From: UBA8437 sp963694825
GTDB taxonomy: Bacteria; Planctomycetota; Planctomycetia; Planctomycetales; Planctomycetaceae
NCBI GenBank assembly: GCA_963694825.1
Contig: CAVOEV010000124.1
Coordinates: 1-13,018 of the forward strand
Length of the DNA: 13,018 bases
Direction: 5' to 3'
Shown here piece after piece: positions 7,080 through 13,018 of the stretch (the stretch's first letter is position 1; each line of letters starts with the position of its first letter). The position numbers and the translations under genes are program-made. Under the pieces are notes generated by a model. The model was not told the origin of the DNA and did no database searches. It worked only from the letters and a program-made list of their open reading frames with translations.

Positions 7080-7988
7080 TCACGAGGCCATCTGGAGTTG
7101 CAGTTCGTCGGCGTTGAGTGCGACGATGGCGATCCCGAGTCGATTGGCGAGTGCGATGGCGTCGTCGGCATCGAGCAGGATGGTCTGCTGGCTTTCGATC
7201 GCCAGCACGCGTGCTCCCGACTCGGACATTGTCTGCACGGTGTCGAGTCCGATGGTGGGGACGTCGAATCGCCGATCCTGTTGCGGCTTGGCCACTTTGA
7301 CGACGGTGAAGCCGCCCCGTCGACAGAGGCTGCCGGCTCGTCGGATCGCCTCGTCGGTCCCTTCGATCGCTTCGATCGCGATCACGGCTGTGTCGTTGAC
7401 GATGACGGTTTGTCCGATGTCCAGTCGTCCGATCTCCTTGGCGATGTCCCATCCGAACTGGATGTCGCGCCATTGTGCTGCGGAGGGTTTGCGTCGGGTG
7501 AGGAATCCGTGGTTCACGAGAAGTTCCGGGCAGAAATCGAGAGCTGAGTGGAAGCGGATGCCATCGCGTCCGAACTCGCGGATGATGGCCAGCAGAATCG
7601 TGTCGTCGGACTTGTTGGCGGTGGCGTAACGAAACCACATGTGAAGCGAGCGGGTGTCGGGCAGCAGCCTGAGCCATCGGGCGGGTTGAAACAGCTGGAC
7701 TTTTTCGATCTTGCCAGCCATCACGACGTCGCGGATACCGGCTCGTTTGAGTAACCGGATGGCGCGTCCGAATCGAGCCAGACCGACGGTGTCGAAGCGG
7801 TCACAGGAATCGGCGAGTTCGTCGGAGACCATGCCCTGGACTCCGAGTCCGTAGACCTTCAGTCCTTGTTTTCGAGCGGCGCGAGCGAAGCTGATCGGAA
7901 ACCGGCCTGCTCCGGCGATCAACCCCACCCATCCACTCTCGGGTACCGTTGCGGCATTGAGTTCGTTGGAGTGGGGTTGGAGAGTCAT
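7080..7988 (-). CDS. lpxI: UDP-2,3-diacylglucosamine pyrophosphatase LpxI
   Basis: This 302-residue cytoplasmic or membrane-peripheral enzyme hydrolyses UDP-2,3-diacylglucosamine to lipid X (2,3-diacylglucosamine 1-phosphate) and UMP in lipid A synthesis. LpxI replaces the unrelated LpxH in bacteria such as Caulobacter. It has the family's N-terminal GLIAGAGRFPI (22-32), VVMAGKIEKV (88-97), KSDDTIL (126-132), AIEAIEGTDEAIRRAG (204-219), and the C-terminal KPQQDRRFDVPTIGLDT (234-250), whose Asp242 I take to correspond to the Asp essential in the Caulobacter enzyme (D225); that correspondence is from memory. The length is slightly above the family norm because of about 18 extra N-terminal residues. 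Its start codon overlaps the lpxD stop (ATGA, 7988-7985), so the two are translationally coupled. In alphaproteobacteria lpxI sits in a longer lpxD-fabZ-lpxA-lpxI-lpxB cluster; here fabZ, lpxA and lpxB are absent. Confidence 0.93.
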   Translation of the reverse strand: MTLQPHSNELNAATVPESGWVGLIAGAGRFPISFARAARKQGLKVYGLGVQGMVSDELADSCDRFDTVGLARFGRAIRLLKRAGIRDVVMAGKIEKVQLFQPARWLRLLPDTRSLHMWFRYATANKSDDTILLAIIREFGRDGIRFHSALDFCPELLVNHGFLTRRKPSAAQWRDIQFGWDIAKEIGRLDIGQTVIVNDTAVIAIEAIEGTDEAIRRAGSLCRRGGFTVVKVAKPQQDRRFDVPTIGLDTVQTMSESGARVLAIESQQTILLDADDAIALANRLGIAIVALNADELQLQMAS

Positions 7989-9163
7989 GCCGCGTGGGGG
8001 TTGATGCGTGGCGTGGATTGCGGGGTCGGGGTCGGGGTGTGGTCGGGTGCGTCGGCCAGTTGTTGTTCGAGCGAGTCAATCCGTTTGAGCAGTTGTTTGA
8101 CGGTCTTGAGCAGTTCGGGGAGTCGTTTCTGGGCGATGAGTACTCTGAGTTGTTCGGATTCGGGGCCGGCGGGGTATCCGAGTTGAGTTTCACCGGGTGG
8201 GATGCTTCGCGCGACGGCAGCCATGGCGGCCACCGACGCTCCGTCTCCGATGACCAGGTGATCGGCCACACCGACCTGTCCGCCGCAGCGGACGTAGGCA
8301 CCGGTGGATGTGCTGCCGCCGACACCGACTTGAGCCGCGAAGACGTTGTGAGGCCCGATTGAGCAGTTGTGTCCGATCATGACCTGATCGTCGAGCTTGG
8401 TGCCCGTGCCGATTCGCGTCGCGTCGATCATGCCTCGATCGATCGTCGTCCCGGCTCCGATTTCAACGTCATCTTCGATGGTGACACTGCCGTAGTGGAT
8501 AATCTTGACGTACCGACCTTGTGGCGAGTCGTCGGTTTTGGCGAATCGGTAGCCGAACCCGTCGGCTCCGATGACCGAATTGGCGTGGATGACGACCCGG
8601 TCGCCGATGGTGGTTCCCGAGTACGCGACCACTCCGGGGTGGATGACGACGTCGTTTCCGAGTTGGCAGTCGTCTCCGATGACGGCTCGGGAATGAATGT
8701 CGCATCGCTCTCCGATGACGACCCGGTCTCCGATCGTGGCACCGGGGTGGACATTCGAGAGTTCCCCGATCACGAGCGAGTCTCCGACACACGCCCGTTG
8801 GGAGATTCCGATGTCGGGTCGGGCCGGGGTCGGGTGGAAAAAAGCGAGGATGTCGAGGAAGGCGACCTGTGCGTCATCAACCACAAGCAGGGTGGCATTG
8901 GGTAGTCGGCTGCGGGCCGATGCCAATTGCGATTCGTCGACGACGACCGCACCGGCGCGGCAACTGGTGATGTCGGCAGATGAGGCTGTTGCGGTCAGGA
9001 AACTTACCTGGCCGGGTTCGGCCACGGCGAGGCGGGCGGCCGAGTGGATCGGGAGGGAGGGGTCGCCCTGGAGTGTCGCGCCGAGTTGTCGAGCCAACTG
9101 GTCGACGGGGACGGGTGTCGAGCCAGGTGAGGTGGGAGTCTGCGAGGTGTTGGTGGGCGTCAT
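7985..9163 (-). CDS. lpxD: UDP-3-O-(3-hydroxyacyl)glucosamine N-acyltransferase LpxD
   Basis: This 392-residue enzyme adds the N-linked 3-hydroxyacyl chain from acyl-ACP to UDP-3-O-acylglucosamine in lipid A synthesis. Residues about 17-110 are the uridine-binding N-terminal domain (VSFLTATA, AGAVVVDESQL). Residues about 117-330 are a left-handed parallel beta helix of hexapeptide repeats with GADGFGY (199-205), GAGTTIDRGMIDATRIG (236-252) and MIGHNCSIG (262-270), in which H265 matches the family's catalytic His. A C-terminal helix/coiled coil (about 336-371) is typical. It carries unusual Pro/Thr-rich extensions at both ends (residues 1-18 and 373-392), making it about 50 residues longer than E. 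coli LpxD. A good Shine-Dalgarno supports the start at 9163. The stop overlaps the lpxI start by four bases. Confidence 0.96.
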   Translation of the reverse strand: MTPTNTSQTPTSPGSTPVPVDQLARQLGATLQGDPSLPIHSAARLAVAEPGQVSFLTATASSADITSCRAGAVVVDESQLASARSRLPNATLLVVDDAQVAFLDILAFFHPTPARPDIGISQRACVGDSLVIGELSNVHPGATIGDRVVIGERCDIHSRAVIGDDCQLGNDVVIHPGVVAYSGTTIGDRVVIHANSVIGADGFGYRFAKTDDSPQGRYVKIIHYGSVTIEDDVEIGAGTTIDRGMIDATRIGTGTKLDDQVMIGHNCSIGPHNVFAAQVGVGGSTSTGAYVRCGGQVGVADHLVIGDGASVAAMAAVARSIPPGETQLGYPAGPESEQLRVLIAQKRLPELLKTVKQLLKRIDSLEQQLADAPDHTPTPTPQSTPRINPHAA

Positions 9164-9172
9164 GGAGCGGTG

Positions 9173-9178
9173 TCCTTT
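9173..9178 (-). promoter_or_regulatory. Shine-Dalgarno sequence of lpxD
   Basis: AAAGGA (within GGAAAGGA) lies nine bases before the ATG at 9163. It is one of the clearest ribosome binding sites in the window and fixes the lpxD start, including its Thr/Pro-rich N-terminal extension. Confidence 0.65.
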
Positions 9179-9239
9179 CCGACTCCAAGGGTGGCGGGAT
9201 GTGTTGCCGGGCCCGTCCTGTGGCCGCGTGGTAGCGGGA

Positions 9240-9269
9240 GTTGTAACCGAGAACGATGTACGAAATCAA
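9240..9269 (-). promoter_or_regulatory. candidate lpxD-lpxI promoter
   Basis: On the minus strand TTGATT (9269-9264) precedes TACAAC (9245-9240) by 18 bases, about 75 bases upstream of lpxD. Each hexamer matches consensus at 4 of 6. The same TACAAC -10 with the same 18-base spacer is seen before the lyase gene at 2591-2620. No convincing promoter for the divergent chorismate mutase gene was found in the 232-bp spacer. Confidence 0.25.
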
Positions 9270-9395
9270 TCCCTGTTGACGGCCCTGTCGACGGCGTGTT
9301 TCTGATCGGGGTGGTGTGCGGTTTGGTGGGCGGGTGTTAGACTGGGTTTCGGGCGAGTGTGGTGTTGTGTCCGAGTCATGACTGGGGTTGTTGAG

Positions 9396-9770
9396 ATGAT
9401 GTCGGTTCGAGGGATTCGGGGCGCGACGACGGTGTCGGCTGACGAGTCGAGCGAGGTGTTGTCGGCGACTGGTGAGTTGCTGCGAGCGATCGTTTCGGCG
9501 AATCAGTTGGAGGATTTCGAGGAAGTGGTGTCGGCGATTTTCACGACGACGGCGGATTTGCAGTCGACGTTTCCGGCCGAAGCGGCTCGCGAGTTGGGCA
9601 TGCACCAGGTGCCCTTGTTGTGTGCCTTGGAGATTTCGGTCCCCGAGAGCATGCCTCGCTGCATCCGCGTTCTTCTGCATGTCAACACGACGAAGCGTCA
9701 GTCGGAGATCGTCCACGTGTACTTGCGGGACGCTCAGCAGTTGCGTCCCGACGTGAGGAGTGCTCAGTAG
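9396..9770 (+). CDS. aroH: AroH-class chorismate mutase
   Basis: The 124-residue protein is the length of the trimeric monofunctional chorismate mutase of Bacillus subtilis, which rearranges chorismate to prephenate for Phe and Tyr synthesis in the cytoplasm. The start VRGIRGATTV is the family signature. Residues that align with the B. subtilis active site are all present: R8 (Arg7), F59 (Phe57), R65 (Arg63), C76 (Cys75), E79 (Glu78), R91 (Arg90), Y109 (Tyr108) and R117 (Arg116). The start at 9396 places RGIRGATT as in the family; in-frame GTG (9357) and ATG (9378) codons upstream would add residues the family lacks. It is divergent from lpxD and convergent with the membrane protein gene, so it is probably transcribed alone. 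No prephenate dehydratase or dehydrogenase is fused or adjacent. Confidence 0.93.
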   Translation: MMSVRGIRGATTVSADESSEVLSATGELLRAIVSANQLEDFEEVVSAIFTTTADLQSTFPAEAARELGMHQVPLLCALEISVPESMPRCIRVLLHVNTTKRQSEIVHVYLRDAQQLRPDVRSAQ

Positions 9771-9821
9771 GGCGAGCGACCCGGTCCCGGCTTCGACGGC
9801 TTCGACAGTCTCAGAAAGGCT

Positions 9822-11411
9822 TCAGCCTCGGGCGAAGTCGAACCCAGTGACGCGTTGGACGACGGCGAGTGCCATGGCAACCTGCAGCAGGAGCAGCATG
9901 GCCCAATCCCGGTTGCGGAGTCTGTCGAGAGCGGAGGCGGCCAGCCAGCAGGCCCAGGGCATCAGGAACAGCCACAGCCGGGCGGCCTCGCCCATATTTT
10001 TCCCCGAGAGCCAGAGCAGGCACCAGACGGCCAGGCAGGCCCAGGCGGGTGCCTGAAGTTCCGGTTTCGGTTGCCGAGTTCTCAGCACCAGTCCACCGAT
10101 CGCGAGTCCGGCCAGGGGGACTCCGAGTGCGATGGTGAGTTCCAGCGTGTTGAGACCGAGCCAGGGCCAGTAGCTACGGGGGTGTTCTGGCTGGTCGTAG
10201 AATGCGGCGTGGTTGGCGAGGTTGGACCACCAGATCTCGGGGAGGTTGAAGTCGAGAGTGATCCAGGTGGCGAGTGTGGGGAGTGCGATGCCGGCGAACG
10301 AGGCGATGGACCAGGTGAGGAGTTGTCGTCGGTTGAAGCGGCCTTGCCAGTGCATGAACAGGGCGAGGCTGGCGGCGAGGGCGAGGATGGGGAGGAAGGC
10401 GAGGCTGAGGCACAGTCCGATCCATGCGATGCCGGCAGCGAGTGAGGCGTTGAGTGCATTGAGGCCGAGGTGGAGTTGTGTGGTCTTGGTAGTCCTCCAG
10501 TTGCGGTGACCTCGGATGGCCGCCCACCAGAGCCAGAGTGCGGAGGTGGCCAGGAGTGGGTAGAGGCAGTCGGATTTGGGGAGAAACACGTTGACGGCGG
10601 GGACCAGCAGCCAGAGTGACGCGGCTCGCCAGGCGGTTTCGGGCGAGTGATCGATTCGGACCAGGCGGTAGATCGGGAGCAGTGTGGCGACGGCGAGAAG
10701 TTGAGTCAGCAGTGTGGCGAGCCAGAGTGCGGCGGTGTCGATCGGCGGGATCGGACGGCCTGCTTCGAGGATCGTGGCCTGGGCTTCACGGACTCGGTTG
10801 GGCTGCCGGGTCAGCAGCGTCTGTCGCAAGGCGGGCGACCGGCGGCAGGCCTCGCGGACGGCCAGGTGAGCGAGAAACAGTCCGGGCGGGTGAGTGCCCA
10901 GGTGCAAGGTGCGGCGATGGAGGTCCGAGTCGTCGAGCACGTCGAGGTAACGTTTGCGGAAGTCGTCAAACGACGTGACGCGTCGGGCTTCGTAGTAGTA
11001 GCCCGATGTGCCGGGGTAGTAGAGCACCCAGGGCGATCGTCCGATCCCGTGCCCGGGTGGGAGGCTGTGTTCGAGCAGTCCAGTGCCGAGGAATCCGATG
11101 GTGACGAGTCCGAGCAGCATGGTGGCTCGGATCAGGCGCGACGAGGTGTCGGATTGAGTTCGGCGTGCGAACCGTCGGCCGCCCCACCATGCGACCAGGG
11201 CGATGCATCCGAGTGCCAGGCCAGCCTGGACGATGCCCAGCAGGCTGTCCCAGATCAAGTCGTCCGGGTGTGCGATCCGGGCCCAAGTCCATTCGCCGCG
11301 AATCCCCAGCGGCCAATCAGTGATCCACAGCAGGGCCCAGGCAGCCGCCGAAGCCGCCGCCAGAGCGATGGCCAACGCGAAATGTACGCCGGTTTGCCGT
11401 TTCGGGGTCAT
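9822..11411 (-). CDS. polytopic membrane protein, GT-C glycosyltransferase-like
   Basis: This 529-residue protein has roughly ten to twelve hydrophobic segments, for example 10-30, 58-76, 95-113, 227-250, 262-276, 323-353, 364-382, 425-443, 455-468 and 502-518. A large hydrophilic loop at about 114-226 holds SGYYYEARRV (136-145) and GTHPPGLFLAH (172-182). A Pro-rich HPPG motif in the early loop of a polytopic protein is reminiscent of lipid-phosphate-sugar-dependent mannosyltransferases of the GT-C fold, as is SGKNMGEAARLWLFLMPW (469-486) near the C-terminus. If so, it would transfer a sugar from a polyprenyl donor on the outer face of the cytoplasmic membrane. The acceptor and sugar are unknown, and the classical early Asp/Glu motif is not obvious. 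It follows the metalloprotease gene on the same strand after 51 bases and may be co-transcribed with it. Confidence 0.75.
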   Translation of the reverse strand: MTPKRQTGVHFALAIALAAASAAAWALLWITDWPLGIRGEWTWARIAHPDDLIWDSLLGIVQAGLALGCIALVAWWGGRRFARRTQSDTSSRLIRATMLLGLVTIGFLGTGLLEHSLPPGHGIGRSPWVLYYPGTSGYYYEARRVTSFDDFRKRYLDVLDDSDLHRRTLHLGTHPPGLFLAHLAVREACRRSPALRQTLLTRQPNRVREAQATILEAGRPIPPIDTAALWLATLLTQLLAVATLLPIYRLVRIDHSPETAWRAASLWLLVPAVNVFLPKSDCLYPLLATSALWLWWAAIRGHRNWRTTKTTQLHLGLNALNASLAAGIAWIGLCLSLAFLPILALAASLALFMHWQGRFNRRQLLTWSIASFAGIALPTLATWITLDFNLPEIWWSNLANHAAFYDQPEHPRSYWPWLGLNTLELTIALGVPLAGLAIGGLVLRTRQPKPELQAPAWACLAVWCLLWLSGKNMGEAARLWLFLMPWACWLAASALDRLRNRDWAMLLLLQVAMALAVVQRVTGFDFARG

Positions 11412-11462
11412 TCCGATGACGGATCGTGCTGTTGGGATGCGAGTTTGTGCTTGTCGAGCGGA

Positions 11463-13018
11463 TTATGGTCGAGCGGTTGCTGATGTGCCGAGTCGGTCGA
11501 CCGATGATCCGGTCGGGTTGAGAAACAGCGATCTGAGGGAGGAACCGCCACCGATGTCCTTGGCATTGTAGATCATTTGTGCATCGAGCACCTTGGTGAC
11601 CTGATCGTTGAGTCGTCCGAAGTGGGCTCGGGTGTAGGGATCGGCCTTGGCGCCCCAGTCCTTGGCTGTCCGGGCCACTCGATCGCGGATCTCGACCAGT
11701 TCCTGTCGGGCGAGCAGAGCGACGGCCTTGTAGGCGGCTCCGGAGCCGTTGCCTGGCAGGCTGAGTGTAATCAGTCGGTCGACGTGTTCCTGTTGCAGAT
11801 TTCGTCTCAGGCTCGAGATCAGCGGTTTGCGTGCCGTGGCTCCTTCGGCTGGTTTGGCGGCGAGTTCGGACCAGATTTCCGAGCTCAGCGCCTTGAGCAG
11901 GTCGGGTAGCGTGAGTGCTTCCTGTTCGGCGGGCACACGAAATTCGTTGTCGTAGGTCCGTGTCAGCGTGGTGGGATTCATCAGCATGGTCAGCGTTGAG
12001 GCCTGGATGCCCATGATCTTGTCGTGGACCGGCCAAGCCGGTTCGCTGTTCATGGCCTGCGAAAACCCGTTGGCTCCGTCGATCCACTTGTCGACGGTCA
12101 TGTGACGGAGCAGTTCGGTGGAGAGTCCGTAGGCGGTGTCGCGGAACGTCGATTCGATGACGAATTTCAGAGCATCTTTTTGGGTCTTGGTGTCGACGAC
12201 CGAGATCGGAGCCTGGCCGTTCTTGTCGCCCTTGCGATTGCGGCTGACGTGGGCTCCACCGACCCAGTTGGCCATCATGCTGACCGAGCGCATTTGGAGC
12301 GAGAGAGTCAATTCGTAGCCACGTCGGGCCTTGGACCAGCTGTCCCCGTCCTTGACGAATTTTTCGAGCAGTCGGCCGCGGTGGTACTGGACGAGTTCCA
12401 GTTGCGAGCGGGCGTAGTCGAGCGGGTTCTTACTGAAGTCGTAACGTCGTGCCAGCGGGTCGGGCCCGCCGGTGTCTTCGTCGGTCGCGTAGGCCAACTG
12501 CGGTTCGGCGACTCGGGCAAGGATTTTCTTGAGGTCCTTAGAGAAGGTGTATCCGTATTCGATGGCCCACATGTCGTAGGGGCCGATGTCGATCATGGTG
12601 TGATCGCCGGTCTGAGCGTCCTTGCCCTTTTTTGCGGTCATGTTGATCGGGATGTAGTCCATCACCGAACCGGCAAAGGGTGTCTTGCCTTTCAATGAAC
12701 CGTTGTTGATTTCTTCGAGCGAGTAGATGCTGCTGGACTTGAAGTTGTGTCTGAGTCCCAGGGTGTGGCCGACTTCGTGACCGACGAGTTCGGCGAGCAG
12801 CGGGCCGACGAACCATTCGGGGATGCCATCGATCAGAGTGGGCTTCTTGGCCGCTTTCTTGTCTGCGTCTTTCTTGTCTGTGTCTTTCTTGTCTGTGTCC
12901 TTCTTGTCTGTGTCCTTCTTGTCTGTGTCCTTCTTGTCTGTGTCCTTCTTGTCTGCGTCTTTCTTGTCTGCGTCTTTCTTGTCGTCGTCCGAGTCGTCGT
13001 CGAGTGTGCTGAGGATAT
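11463..13018 (-). CDS. zinc-dependent metalloprotease (met-zincin type), N-terminus beyond the window
   Basis: The last 518 codons of a large protein are visible. The zinc site is HEVGHTLGLRH (12779-12747), an HExxHxxGxxH motif supplying three His ligands and the general-base Glu, followed by NFKSSS. SVMDYIPIN about 35 residues later supplies the Met-turn. This arrangement is typical of the large DUF5117/DUF4953-type peptidases found in Bacteroidetes and planctomycetes, which are normally exported; the export signal would lie outside the window. Just before the zinc helix is a D(A/T)DKK repeat tract (12855-12989). The frame is continuous through 12695, where a TTG codon could be mistaken for a start. 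The C-terminal 400 residues are helical and include DAQMIYNAKDIGGGSSLRSL (matching the family's terminal region in position). Substrate unknown. Confidence 0.9.
   Translation of the reverse strand, partial: ILSTLDDDSDDDKKDADKKDADKKDTDKKDTDKKDTDKKDTDKKDTDKKDADKKAAKKPTLIDGIPEWFVGPLLAELVGHEVGHTLGLRHNFKSSSIYSLEEINNGSLKGKTPFAGSVMDYIPINMTAKKGKDAQTGDHTMIDIGPYDMWAIEYGYTFSKDLKKILARVAEPQLAYATDEDTGGPDPLARRYDFSKNPLDYARSQLELVQYHRGRLLEKFVKDGDSWSKARRGYELTLSLQMRSVSMMANWVGGAHVSRNRKGDKNGQAPISVVDTKTQKDALKFVIESTFRDTAYGLSTELLRHMTVDKWIDGANGFSQAMNSEPAWPVHDKIMGIQASTLTMLMNPTTLTRTYDNEFRVPAEQEALTLPDLLKALSSEIWSELAAKPAEGATARKPLISSLRRNLQQEHVDRLITLSLPGNGSGAAYKAVALLARQELVEIRDRVARTAKDWGAKADPYTRAHFGRLNDQVTKVLDAQMIYNAKDIGGGSSLRSLFLNPTGSSVDRLGTSATARP
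12855..12989 (-). repeat. nine in-frame 15-bp tandem repeats encoding D(A/T)DKK
   Basis: Nine consecutive 15-bp units (plus-strand form tttcttgtctgtgtc with small variants) encode, from N to C, one DDDKK, two DADKK, five DTDKK and one DADKK. The changes are confined to the second codon and to the synonymous AAA/AAG of the last Lys. A DDDS-rich acidic stretch precedes the array and AAKK follows. The tract forms a zwitterionic, probably disordered linker about 25 residues before HEVGH in the protease. Near-identity of the units at the nucleotide level suggests recent expansion by slippage or recombination. Confidence 0.95.

Noticed and set aside
9276..9304. TTGACG as -35 of a chorismate mutase promoter
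   Set aside because: No acceptable -10 hexamer lies 15-19 bases downstream; TAGACT at 9338 has no matching -35 either.
9771..9821. Terminator between the convergent chorismate mutase and membrane protein genes
   Set aside because: Only a 5-bp AGGCT/AGCCT inverted repeat with a two-base gap and a short cttcgac direct repeat are present, with no T-run; not enough for an intrinsic terminator.
11463..12695. Metalloprotease starting at the TTG at 12695
   Set aside because: The frame continues upstream through the zinc motif HEVGHTLGLRH to the window edge, so 12695 is internal.
12855..12989. CRISPR array
   Set aside because: Units are contiguous 15-mers without spacers and are in frame within a protein; the same reasoning excludes the 9-bp array at 2651-2686.

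Overview
The window looks like a chromosomal segment of a Gram-negative bacterium of the Planctomycetota. It is GC-rich, Shine-Dalgarno sequences are often weak or absent, and it carries an exported DUF1598-type protein (a family I know mainly from planctomycetes) next to lipid A genes (lpxD, lpxI). I see no RNA genes, transposases, phage genes, CRISPR arrays or attachment sites. The phylum is inferred from family content, not from a marker gene.

Layout, left to right. A possible gene start on the minus strand runs off the left edge (1-50). Then, on the minus strand, an exported DUF1598-type protein with a polyglycine segment (111-1607) lies just downstream of a CitG/MdcB-family protein (1609-2490); the two are probably one operon. 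On the plus strand is a DapA/KDG-dehydratase-type lyase (2716-3660) whose leader holds four tandem 9-bp repeats. It converges, with six bases between stop codons, on a full-length pyruvate phosphate dikinase gene (ppdK, minus, 3667-6411). A 196-bp divergent spacer separates ppdK from a small FHA-domain protein (plus, 6608-7045). Next comes the minus-strand pair lpxD (7985-9163) then lpxI (7080-7988), overlapping by ATGA. lpxD is divergent from an AroH-type chorismate mutase (plus, 9396-9770). A polytopic membrane protein resembling GT-C glycosyltransferases (minus, 9822-11411) follows. Last is a large zinc metalloprotease (minus, 11463 to the right edge, N-terminus missing) with HEVGHTLGLRH and, just before it, a zwitterionic 9 x 15-bp in-frame tandem repeat.

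How the genes fit together. lpxD and lpxI act at two steps of lipid A synthesis and are translationally coupled. ppdK (pyruvate/PEP interconversion) and the aldolase-family lyase (which would probably yield a 2-oxo acid) are both central-carbon enzymes, and AroH makes prephenate for Phe/Tyr, but nothing shows co-regulation among them. The FHA protein is a phosphothreonine reader without a nearby kinase. I do not see a coherent new multi-gene system. The most interesting items are the repeat tract beside the protease active site, the repeats in the lyase leader, the FHA protein with a Thr-containing tail divergent from ppdK, and the orphan CitG-like gene. The longest non-coding stretches are 232, 225 and 196 bp, so no gene-free gap exceeds 300 bp.
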